Part shown: positions 1 through 8,471 of the stretch, piece after piece
Position numbering within the stretch: position 1 is the first letter of the stretch
How the letters are laid out: every line of letters begins with the position of its first letter
NCBI GenBank assembly: GCA_013400115.1
Contig: VXBP01002343.1
Span: 1,264,278-1,328,277 of the forward strand
Reading direction: 5' to 3'
DNA length: 64,000 bases
Source: Rhinopomastus cyanomelas
Taxonomy: Eukaryota; Chordata; Aves; Bucerotiformes; Rhinopomastidae
The notes under the pieces: generated by a model
Databases searched by the model: none
The model's input: only the letters and a program-made list of their open reading frames with translations
Told to the model about the DNA's origin: nothing
Translations under genes and position numbers: made by a program

Positions 1-691
1 GACAGCCAGGTCTGACCTACTAACCTCTAGACTTGTCCTACAGTGGAGGGAAAGAGGTAACATCTAGAAGGCTCATTATAATACAAGTGTCAAAAATAGC
101 CAAGAGGAATCATCCTTTTAATCTACTTTAAATTGCACACCAGTGAGAAAATGAGACCCCATTTTAAGATAAGCCATGGAAATGTGGAAACACAGATTGT
201 ATGGTAAATTATTCCCAGTGGACTGCTCACATTTTATCCGTGAGCTTTGCTACATTTTTTCTAACTGATCTAACTCCTTTACCTGAAGGGAACTTCCCAG
301 ACATGAACTATGGACATAAATAAATCTATATTGGTGCCAAAAGAAAACATCCACTAACACAGATATCAGAATGGGTCCTGCACAACAAACTATTTGGGTC
401 ATGGCTGTAATTTATATTCAGAGGGCATCTAGTACATTAGGATCCTGAACTCAGCAAGAAACTGTGCTTATTATTGTCATCGAAGTAGTTAATCAGTAAC
501 TAAACAGATACATGTACAACAGGAAAAGTCTCCCATCACAGAAATACTCCAGGACATCCTGCCTTGTTTACTCGCTTGACTACAGTGACTGTGAAACTTG
601 ACACATTTATTTACTGAATTAGCTATTATGGCTCTACTCCCATAATTTTTATGAAATGAAATGAAATTAAGAATCAAATAAGTGAAGATAC
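1..691 (-). other. FNDC3A: FNDC3A intron (partial), no other gene
   Basis: This is the start of the intron after the 692-768 exon, running out of the window. I see no exon, repeat family or RNA gene in it. Confidence 0.7.
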
Positions 692-768
692 CTGTGGGGC
701 ATATCCAGGAGGCACATAAATAGTAGGCACTGAACCATTTGGGGACATCATTGGAACCTGAGCAGGAC
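692..768 (-). CDS. FNDC3A: FNDC3A third coding exon
   Basis: This minus-strand exon of 77 nt completes a Gly codon and encodes PAQVPMMSPNGSVPTIYV followed by PPGYAPQ. It is a highly characteristic FNDC3A segment; the Thr in VPTIYV differs from the Pro I recall in mammals. The acceptor is CTGTTTAG above 768 and the donor is GTATCT below 692. It starts in phase 1 and ends in phase 0. The next exon (VIEDNG... in known orthologues) is not found between 1 and 691, so the gene continues left of the window. It is the first exon shared by the long transcript and the proposed short transcript starting at 7.2 kb. Confidence 0.95.
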
Positions 769-1073
769 CTAAACAGGTTACACAAATATTTAATATAGCA
801 CCATTTAATACTTTGTGAAAGCTGAAAGAACATACTGAACTGCAAAAACTTGCAAGACAACATGGGTAAATGAGGGCAACGAGCTGTTCAGAAAGACTTA
901 CAGCAAAGTAAGCACACTTAGAAACCTAAGAAGCAGTTTAAGAAAATCCAATAAACAAAAAAATCATTAACCAGTAGATATTTCTCCCTTCTCTGTCAGT
1001 ACTCTTGCAGGAGAGCTTATATTAAAGCCTTTTCACAGGTAACAAATCAAAACAAGTGTCCCAAGATGAAAAT

Positions 1074-1160
1074 ACAGAATCACAGAATGGTTTAGGCTGG
1101 AAGGAACCTTAGAGATGGTCTAATTTCAACCCCAATGCCATCAGCAGGGACACCTCCTGC
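1074..1160 (-). repeat. CR1 3'-end fragment
   Basis: Starting at ACAGAATCACAGAATGG, the stretch reads as the reverse complement of a CR1 3' end (tail, then the TTGGAAGGGACC-like block, then GGGACACCTCC). It is short and 5'-truncated. Confidence 0.75.
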
Positions 1161-1519
1161 TATGTGGGTACTTTGAACAAAAAATGACACAGGTTGCTGA
1201 AAACAGGTAGCATTCAGTTAAGAAAACTGCCTACAAAATTGCTGCTCTGTTACTATGTTCTTACCACTTAAACTGGTCTCAGTACCACAGGAGTGGGAGG
1301 TGGCAAACAGGACACTACCTTAAGGTACCTGGGGAAAGGTGGTGTGTTACAAACCACTAAGTCTTCTCCTACTAACAGGAACAGTTCTGGCATCATGATG
1401 GTCCTTGTACCATACAAATCAGAATGAACAGAGAGCGCAGGCACTTAGATAAATATGACACAAGGGAATATGTTAAGGTGGCATCTGTAGATAAAGCACT
1501 GCCTGGGAAATCTGATAGC

Positions 1520-2510
1520 TTCAAAGAGCACAGGGAGGCTGTCACATACTCAGATTTTAAAAAACCTTTTGACAATCTCTCATGAAGACTCTTAAAGAAG
1601 TAATGCTGCCTTCGGTTAAAAAAGGGGCTTTTCATGAATAACTAACTGTCTGGAGAAGAGGAAAGAAAGAGAAATGATCAGCTTTCAGAATGCCTAGAGT
1701 GACCAAAGGAGTCCCACAGGCACACAAAAAAGAATCTGTTCAATGGATTAACAACATTTCTGGAAAGAGAAATCAATAGCAAGGTAACAAATAGTTGGTA
1801 TGTTTTCAGAGAACTGCAAAAGATCTTTCAGTACCCAATGCCCAGATGATAAAAAAGCAGGAGAAATGGTGTTAACAAGTGCAAAGTAATACACCTGGAC
1901 AAAACCAAAGTATTTCTTTATAGTAATGTCATAAATTAGCTGTAAATAAACAGGCTGTGGAGTTACTATATATATGCCTAAAGAAATACCAGCCAATTAG
2001 TATTCCATGGCATTTGTAGAAAGAAAAAGAACATTGAAAATCATTACTAAAAGAGAACAAGGAGAAAACACTATTATGCTATGGTGTAAATCCACGCTGT
2101 ACCTCAGCACTTTAAGCACTCTATTTGTCTCCACCTTTCAAAAGAACACACAGAACTAGAAAAGGACCAAAAAAATAGAAGCTTAGGGCTGCTTTCCACC
2201 TGTTTATCAGGAAAGATTAAAGAGATGAGGATTCTTCTACCTGAAGATTGTTAAAATGTAAAAGGGCTGGACGAGGAAAATCATGAAAAACCCCAACCTG
2301 CCTAAAAATTTGAAAACACCTCTCTTACGGTTTCTCAGAAACAAGAACCAGAGACATTAAATAAAATCAGCAGGTAAATGAATTTCACAGAATCACAGAA
2401 TTTATCATGAAACCCACAGCTAACTTGTGTAACTCCTTATTTTAAGAACATAGTGGAAACTAAAGGTTAGGTTCAGAAGAAATTAAACAAATTGAGAGAG
2501 ATAACCCATT
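1520..2510 (+). repeat. Ancient, heavily decayed CR1-type LINE
   Basis: Sense pieces of the old sauropsid CR1 3' region can be followed in order. They are a decayed AAGGCCTTTGAC-like RT segment near 1555, CCAAAGGAGTCCCACAGG near 1707, GGAAAGATTAAAGAGATGAGGATTCTTC near 2211, ACAAGAACCAGAGACATTAAAT near 2341, and an AACTCCTTAT...AAACAAAT tail near 2430-2490. Reading frames are destroyed. This is much older than the CR1 copies with clear 3' tails. The match is from memory of the consensus. Confidence 0.5.
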
Positions 2511-3423
2511 AAAAGCTGCAACAGCAACAACAAAAATGTATGACTCTTGGTTCAGGAATCTAGGGAAAAGAAAGTTATTTCTTTGTGCCTGCCCTATGCT
2601 TGTGCTTTTTCCTCTGGTATTTGATATTGGTCTCAGTCAGAGCAAGCACATCACACTGGCTTCAAGAGGGACTTCCTACAGTGTCCTTACACTCTTGCCC
2701 TTAAAATACACAAGGCAACAATCACTGAAATTTAATTATTAAAGACAAACTGAAACATAATATAATCTGACCAGGTTTTGTGGGCAGTGCCTAAGGTTAG
2801 TGTTCAGACACTCCAAGCTACATTCTCCAACTTTCCAATTTTGTGTGCTAAAGTCACCCAAAGGGCCAATCCAACACTTAATGAAGGTTCATTAAAACCT
2901 CTGAAAGAGCATTCACAGTTCCATATGAATGTTTTAGAAGCACAGTTCAGATCTGCAAATGGAAAGTACTAAGTTAATGCAAAGTATGGTATATAAGACC
3001 AGCATATCTCAATTCTGGTAAGTATGAACAAAGATAACTACGACTGAATGCCAAGATTGGGTATAAAGAACAAAAACCCCAGTCTTTAAAAAAGTAGCAT
3101 GTAATGCAACTTGATTACATATAATATAGGGGCTACTTCAGAATTAGATTTAGAAGTTTTGAAATATATTAACTAGAAAGAATAACAGATTTATCATGAA
3201 CAAAGTATAAACTGAGAACACACTTATTAAGAACATGGTCCTAGCTGAAAGATGAATTGACCTGTGTAACAGCAAAGAATACAATCACTACAATAAACTC
3301 AGGGAATGAAGGAACAAGTACAGTCTGTTCCTTTGGTATCTCTGTCTTCGGTGTTTTTGTTTTTGTCTTGCTTTAAACACCTAAAAAATATTGTTTAACA
3401 ATCTTTTTAAAGCTTACTTATTT

Positions 3424-4133
3424 CATAGAATCATAGAATCCCCCTGCAACAGCAGGATCACCCAGACCAAGTCGCACAGGAACACATCCAGGCGGGCCTT
3501 GAACATCTCCAGTGTAGGAGACTCCACAACCCCCCTGGGCAGCCTGTTCCAGTGCTCTGTCACTCTCACTGTGAAGAAGTTCCTTCTCAGGTTGATGTGG
3601 AACCTCCTATGTTCCAGCTCACACCCATTGCCCCATGTCCTATCACTAGATGACACTGAGAAGAGCCCAGTTCCATCCTCCCGACACCCACCCCTCAAAT
3701 ATTTGTAGACATTCATGAGGTCACCCCTCAGTCTCCTCTTCTCCAAGCTAAAGAGACCCAGCTCCCTCAAGCCTCTCCTCATAAGGGAGGTGCTCGACCT
3801 CCTTTATCATCTTTGTTGCCCTACACTGGACTCTCTCCAGAAGCTCCACATCCCTCTTGAACTGAGGAGCTCACAACTGGACACAATACTCCAGATGTGG
3901 TCTCACCAGTGCAGAGTAGAGGGGGTGAAGGACCTCTCTTGATCTGCTAACCACTCCCATTCTGATCCACCCCAGGATGCTGTTGGCCCCCTTGGCCACA
4001 AGTGCACACTGCTGGCTCATAGTCATCCTGCTGTCCACCAGGATCCCCAGATCCCTCTCTCCTACACTACTCTCCAATAGGTCAGTCCCCAACTTATACT
4101 GATGTAGGGATGCAACTAGGAAAGCCAAGGCCT
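3424..4133 (-). repeat. CR1 LINE 3' part (of a copy with an inverted 5' part)
   Basis: Read on the minus strand, it covers the C-terminal part of CR1 ORF2 and the 3' end. The ORF2 frame reads ...GTDLLESSVGERDLGILVDS, then MSQQCALVAK, LYSALVRPHLEYC, then LRELGLFSLEKRRLRGDL and EHWNRLPRGVVESP, with frameshifts. The tail is at 3424-3440. About 48 bp just inside the tail are missing compared with the copy at 27357. At 4133 the homology breaks off and CR1 sequence of opposite orientation begins. Confidence 0.9.
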
Positions 4134-4968
4134 CCTTGGAATTAAACTGTGCAAGAGAGGTCAAGGGCAACAGAAAGGACTTATTCAAATACATTGCAGG
4201 TAAAACTAAAACTAGAAGCAATGTAGACCCCCTGCTGAATGAGGTGGATGCCCTGAAGACGGAGGACACAGAGAAAGCAGAGATACTGAACACCTGCTTT
4301 GCCTCTGTCTATACTTCTGGGGGTTGTCTTGATATCAAGCCGCAGACCACTGAGGCCATGGAGGAAGTTGGGACAGAAGATGAGAATGCCCTGGTTGATG
4401 AGGACTGGGTTAGAGGTCAGCCGAGCAAACTGTATGTACATAAATCCAGGGGCCCTGATGGGATGCGCCTGCAAGTGCTAAGGGAGTTGGCAGAAGTCAC
4501 TGCTAGGCCACTCTCCGTCATCTTTGCTAAGTCATGGGGATCAGGAGAGGTGCCCGGGGACTGCAGGATAGCAAATGTCAGTCCAATATTCAAAAAGGGT
4601 AAGAAGGAGGACCCAAGTAACTACAGACCAGTCACCCTCACCTCCATCCCAGGAAAGGTGATGGCACAATTTGTCTTGATGCTGTCTCTTGTCCTTGTGA
4701 CATCAAGGACAAGAGGATCATTAGGGACAGTCAGCATGGCTTTCCAAAGGGAAAGTCCTGCTTGACCAACCTGACAGCCTTTGATGAAGGCATAACCAGA
4801 TGGATAGATGATGGTAGAGCAGTAGATTTTGTCTGTCTTGAATTCAGTAAGGCATTTCACACAGTCTCCCACAGCATCCTTGCAGCCAAACTGAGGCAGT
4901 GTGGTCTGGACGATCAGTTAGTGAGGTGGATCATGAACTGGCTGTTGGAGAGCAGTATTTAGTGCTTT
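4134..4968 (+). repeat. CR1 LINE internal part, inverted relative to 3424-4133
   Basis: The plus strand encodes an internal CR1 ORF2 segment: LFKYIAGKTKTRSNVDPLLN, TEDTEKAEILN, SRGPDGM, then SGEVPGDC, PIFKKGKKEDPSNYRP and, after a frameshift near 4765, GRAVDFVCLEFSKAFHTVSH and VRWIMNWL. These are reverse-transcriptase blocks that lie upstream of the 3424-4133 segment in a full element. The catalytic Asp of motif A is altered (LEFSKAFH for LDFSKAFD), so the copy is dead. Placed head to head with the 3' part, it forms a 5'-inversion structure. Confidence 0.9.
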
Positions 4969-5578
4969 GATCTCTCCAACAAACAAAAAAAGAGCAGTTA
5001 TCTCCAAGCCAGTACAAAGGTTGATCCACAAAGCCATCTTCAGCACACCCATAACCTAGGGGTCATAAAAACAAAGGCAATGCGGGAATCCAAACAACTT
5101 TTGCAGTGTTAGAACACAGTGAAATGGGTAGTTTGAAAACTTGCGTCCTGTGTGTAGCACTTTAAAGTTCCACAATTAATGAAAAAATATTTTTAGTTTT
5201 ACAGATGCAAGAGTAAACATCACTTCTGATTAGATTTCTAAGGGCTGTGGAATGAAGTTAGATTGCAGGGGAGCATTCAAGAACATGTAAAGTATGGGAA
5301 AAAAGTTGGGAAAAAAGAGTAAATATATTTTAAAGAACACAGGGTCTATTTACTGGCAGAAAGCATATTGCTGTCTGCAAAAATGTTAATAAAGCTTTCC
5401 TGTAGCTAAAAATGTTAATATGCTATAAAATACCAGTTTCTTTTCTCCTTTTAAAAACAACTACTTTGAAGATCTTGGATCTACTTCAGTGAAATACACT
5501 GCAAGAAGAATTTTCAGGGTTTTACGTATTGGCTAGTACGGTGAATGACAAAGCCAGCATGTTCTCTTATAGGATGCC
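4969..5578. other. Intronic stretch without recognised features
   Basis: This is AT-rich unique-looking sequence between CR1 copies. No gene, RNA or repeat family is recognised. Confidence 0.5.
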
Positions 5579-5662
5579 ACTATGGTTTAGGCTGCAAGGG
5601 ATCTTTAAAGATTATCTATTTCCAACCTCTCTGCCACAGGCAGGCACACCTCCAAATATCAT
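5579..5662 (-). repeat. CR1 3'-end fragment
   Basis: ACTATGGTTTAGGCTGCAAG followed by the CCAACCTC...GGCAGGCACACC block is the reverse complement of a CR1 3' end without its terminal tail. Confidence 0.65.
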
Positions 5663-5824
5663 AAGGCAAACTGCAGGATCAGGAATTTGTGTTAAGCAAA
5701 AATCTAATTTTCAATATTGCACACAACTGGAACAGATTTAATCCTGTATTATGAATGGCTTATGATTTGATCATTGTAAAAGGAGCTCTCAAATCTTCTA
5801 CATAGTCTGAGGTATAAAAGTTTA

Positions 5825-5957
5825 TGGAATCACAGAATCATTTGAATTGGAAGGGACCATAAAGACCATCTAGTTCCAATCTCCCTGCTGTGGGCAGGGA
5901 TACCTCTTACCACATTGCTGAAAACCCCATCCAACCTGGCCTTGAACACTTCCAGTG
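5825..5957 (-). repeat. CR1 3'-end fragment
   Basis: It opens with GGAATCACAGAATCATTTG and runs through GGAAGGGACC, GGGCAGGGATACC and CAACCTGGCCTTGAACAC. This is the last 130 bp of a CR1 in reverse orientation, cut off at a typical 5' truncation. Confidence 0.85.
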
Positions 5958-6199
5958 ACCCTCTTATAGGAGAAGTGAAAAATAAGTATTGAGGGAGAGA
6001 AAACAAATGCATAGCTCTGTTTATATTTTATGCTTGAAAAATGACTCATCAGATGCAGTAAAGGTTTATTTAACTCAACACAACCCATGAAGCAGATGTT
6101 TCAGTACACCTTCTGTTTATTGTTGTCCTGAAATCTGCTACTCTGCTACAGTGAAAGGAAAAACTTGTAAAGTCTCTAAGAAACACTGGAGAGCCTTTG

Positions 6200-6505
6200 A
6201 AAGCTGGAGGTCCTGAAGACTGGAGAGGGACTTTTTATGAAGGACTCTAGACACATGACATGAGGGAATGGCTTCAGACTAAAAGAAGGTAGATACAGGT
6301 TAGATCTTAGGAAGACATTCCTCACTGTGTGGATAGTAAGGCCCTGGAACAGGTTGCCTGGGGAGGCAGTGGTTGCTCCCACCTTGGAAGTGGGGAAGAC
6401 GAGGCTCTGGACAACCTGGTTTAGTGAGAGGTTTTGGACAGAGGGTTCAGAACTACATGATCGTTAAAGGTTCCTTCCAACCTAAGCCAGTCTATGATTC
6501 TATGG
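6200..6505 (+). repeat. CR1 LINE 3' fragment
   Basis: Sense CR1 runs from GAAAGCTGGAGG through GGCTTCAGACTAAAAGAAGG, CTTAGGAAGACATTCCTCAC and CCTGGAACAGGTTGCC to the tail TCTATGATTCTATGG at 6491-6505. It lies about 225 bp left of the CpG island. Confidence 0.9.
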
Positions 6506-7191
6506 TATAAATAAGCAAGTCGATAAATAAATATAATCAAGGTGCCTATCAAAAATCACAGAACTTCGGGTATGTGTCTTGAAATTGTAAATACATAACA
6601 AAAGCCAAAACCCTAAAGGCCAACAAGGGGAGGAACACCTCCCTCCCTCGTACAGCGACAGCAGCCTAAGTTCTCCAACGTGTCTCTCCGAGCGGGCAGA
6701 CTCTAAAAACCTCTTTATAGTCGTTAAGGGCTACCGGGAGCGCGTGGGGAAATTAACTGCGCTGCGCAATCGCGATCGCGGGGATGGTGACACACGGCTC
6801 TAAATATAGCAGCTCCTGAGAACCTGAGCACAGGGCCACAGCTGCGCGACCTGTCCCGGCTGTCACCGTCCGGCCCCGCTCCATTCCCAGCCGCGGACAC
6901 GGCGCACGCCCGGCCCCGCCAATGCTCTTCCGGGGCACTGACCGCCCGTGGCCCCCACTCTTACAAAACCGGGGCTCGCTATGGCCTCTCGGCGCACGGG
7001 AACGGGTCGGAGTCACCGCCGCTCCCCCAGCCACTCCCGTGCCGCATCGGCGAGAGGGGCCTGGCACCGCTCCCCACCAGCCCCCTTGTCTTCCCAGTTT
7101 CCCCCATCGGCCGCTGCCGCACCAGCGTCGCACCCCACTCCTACGGTTCCCTGCGCGGCGGCGGCGGCACCGGGCCCCTGGCACACCTTAC

Positions 7192-7198
7192 CGCTCAT
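7192..7198 (-). CDS. FNDC3A: FNDC3A alternative first coding exon (exon 1b stub)
   Basis: Inside the CpG island the minus strand reads GAAATGAGCG directly followed by the donor GTAAGG. ATG AGC G leaves phase 1, exactly what the acceptor at 768 needs. Spliced together, it gives Met-Ser-Gly-Pro-Ala-Gln-Val-Pro, replacing the first 59 residues of the long form by Met-Ser while keeping the Gly. Human FNDC3A is known to have a shorter isoform of about 1142 residues from a separate first exon, which fits in length; this is recalled, not looked up. The start has G at -3. The 5' UTR of this exon would extend right of 7198 into the GC-rich sequence; its start site cannot be seen. Splice site, phase and CpG island are visible; use of the exon is inferred. 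Confidence 0.78.
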
Positions 7199-7263
7199 TT
7201 CGGGCCGCGGGCCGGGCCGGGCCTGGCCTGGCGGGCGGCTGCTCTTCAGCGCACCGCGGCAGC

Positions 7264-7273
7264 GGGGCGGGGC
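7264..7273 (+). promoter_or_regulatory. GC box (Sp1/KLF-type)
   Basis: GGGGCGGGGC is a canonical GC box lying 66 bp upstream of the exon 1b start codon on the minus strand. GC boxes act in either orientation. Binding is inferred from the motif only. Confidence 0.5.
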
Positions 7274-7493
7274 CGGGCCGTTCGCTCAGGTGCGGGGCTG
7301 CCCGCGCCGCGCCGTTCCGCTCCGCCCTACCGCCCGCAACGCTCCGCTCCGCGCTGCTCCGCCCCGCGCGGGCCCCGTGTCAAGGGGCGGCTTCCCCGGG
7401 CACCCCGCGGGGCTGCTGTCACGGGAGTGAGCCAAGCTCCTTAACGGAAAGCTTTTACGTTAATTAGTGTAATTGAGAAAGGATTACTTCAGC

Positions 7494-7498
7494 CCAAT
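7494..7498 (+). promoter_or_regulatory. CCAAT box
   Basis: CCAAT within AGCCCAATCA is the core of an NF-Y site. It lies about 300 bp upstream of the exon 1b ATG (minus strand) and just outside the CpG island, a usual place for NF-Y in TATA-less promoters. Confidence 0.4.
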
Positions 7499-7499
7499 C

Positions 7500-8131
7500 A
7501 CTGGATTTACCTTCCGTAGCATTTGCCTTAACCGCTCATCAGTTCACACCTAAGGGAAGGGGGTGCACAAATGGAACTGGTGGCCAACAACCACGTTGTG
7601 GCACACAAACACCTTGTGTCCTGGCACTTGGAAAGCCGTAGTGACTTTGACACTGATCTTGTGGATGCTGCGGCTCGGAGCGCCGCTATACTTAGTGTTG
7701 GGTCTCATGTGAACAGCGATGAATCACTGCTATCCCCAGGAGGAAATAGCATTCAGGATTTACTGCAGCACATTAGGTTAACTATGGCTCCATAACCAAA
7801 CACCCACACTTTGACATCACACGGGCAATGATATGCATCACTGACGCAAGCACTGACAGGATCAAACACAAAGGCCACGGTGGTGGAAACAATAGAGCGT
7901 CCAGCTGACGTAGCAGCACAGCCCTCCAACACTGATGGGCTGCAGTAAATCAATAGTCCCAGATGCCACAAATAGTTGTACCACTCAGTCTTTTACATAA
8001 CGGCTAAGACTTCAAAGTTTTATTTTGGGTTTCAGCAGCTACAGTTAATTACAAAATCCAGTAACAACAACCACCACCAACTGGTCAACATTTGTTTTGT
8101 AAGATGTGCCTTGAAAAAAACACTTCTGAAT
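7500..8131. other. Stretch right of the CpG island, no recognised gene
   Basis: This is upstream flank of the proposed alternative promoter. It keeps a few more CpGs than the bulk intron, and a plus-strand 74-codon ORF (7571-7795) resembles no family I know. It could hold proximal regulatory elements, but none is supported by motif alone. Confidence 0.4.
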
Positions 8132-8132
8132 T

Positions 8133-8471
8133 TACAGAATTATAGGACCACTCTGGTTGGAAAAGACCCCTGGGATCATCGAGTCCAACCATCTGCCCTA
8201 CCTTACAAGCTCCCCCCTAAACCATATCCATCAACAACACCTCATCCAAACGATGCTTAAACACATCCAGGGATGGCGACTCAACCACCTCCCTGGGAAG
8301 CCCATTCCAGTGCTTGACTACCCTTTCTGTGAAAAAATTCTTCCTAATATCTAATAGAAACTGACTTGTAACTTGAACCCATTCCCTCTTGTTCTGTCAC
8401 TAATTGCTTGTGAGAAGAGACCAGCACCGACATCTCCACAACGTCCCTTCAGGTGGTTGTAGAGAGCGATG
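8133..8471 (-). repeat. CR1 LINE 3' fragment
   Basis: Reverse-oriented CR1: tail-like ACAGAATTATAGG, GGTTGGAAAAGACCC, CGAGTCCAACCATC, then AAACACATCCAGGGATGGCGAC, CCACCTCCCTGGGAAGCCC and the ORF2 end region up to TGGTTGTAGAGAGC. It belongs to a different CR1 subfamily from the copy at 3424. Confidence 0.9.

Larger units (their letters stand above)
6730..7440 (-). promoter_or_regulatory. Intronic CpG island, probable alternative FNDC3A promoter
   Basis: This is the only CpG island in 64 kb. It is very GC-rich and dense in CpG, in sharp contrast to the AT-rich flanks. It contains several GC boxes (GGGGCGGGGC at 7264-7273, GGGGCGG near 7384, and CCGCCC boxes at 7321-7334) but no convincing TATA box. 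A CCAAT box lies just upstream at 7494-7498. On the minus strand it overlaps a start codon and splice donor that fit the next FNDC3A exon, so the promoter most likely fires leftwards from within about 7200-7420. Long ORFs read on both strands here are products of low stop-codon frequency in GC-rich DNA. Bidirectional transcription is possible, but no plus-strand gene is seen. Confidence 0.8.

Noticed and set aside
4136..4765. 209-codon ORF as a host gene
   Set aside because: The translation is CR1 reverse transcriptase with an altered catalytic residue and a frameshift.
6800..6809. CTAAATATAG, a perfect MEF2-type motif, or a TATA box
   Set aside because: A single short AT motif downstream of the proposed start; position does not fit a TATA box for the minus-strand promoter.
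6753..7467. Long GC-rich ORFs on both strands (up to 181 codons)
   Set aside because: They lie in the CpG island, where stop codons are rare, and their translations are Pro/Arg/Ala-rich low-complexity strings without domains. Only the 7-nt stub with its splice donor is supported.
7571..7795. Plus-strand 74-codon ORF next to the CpG island, possible bidirectional gene
   Set aside because: No recognised family, no clear splice sites and no support for rightward transcription.
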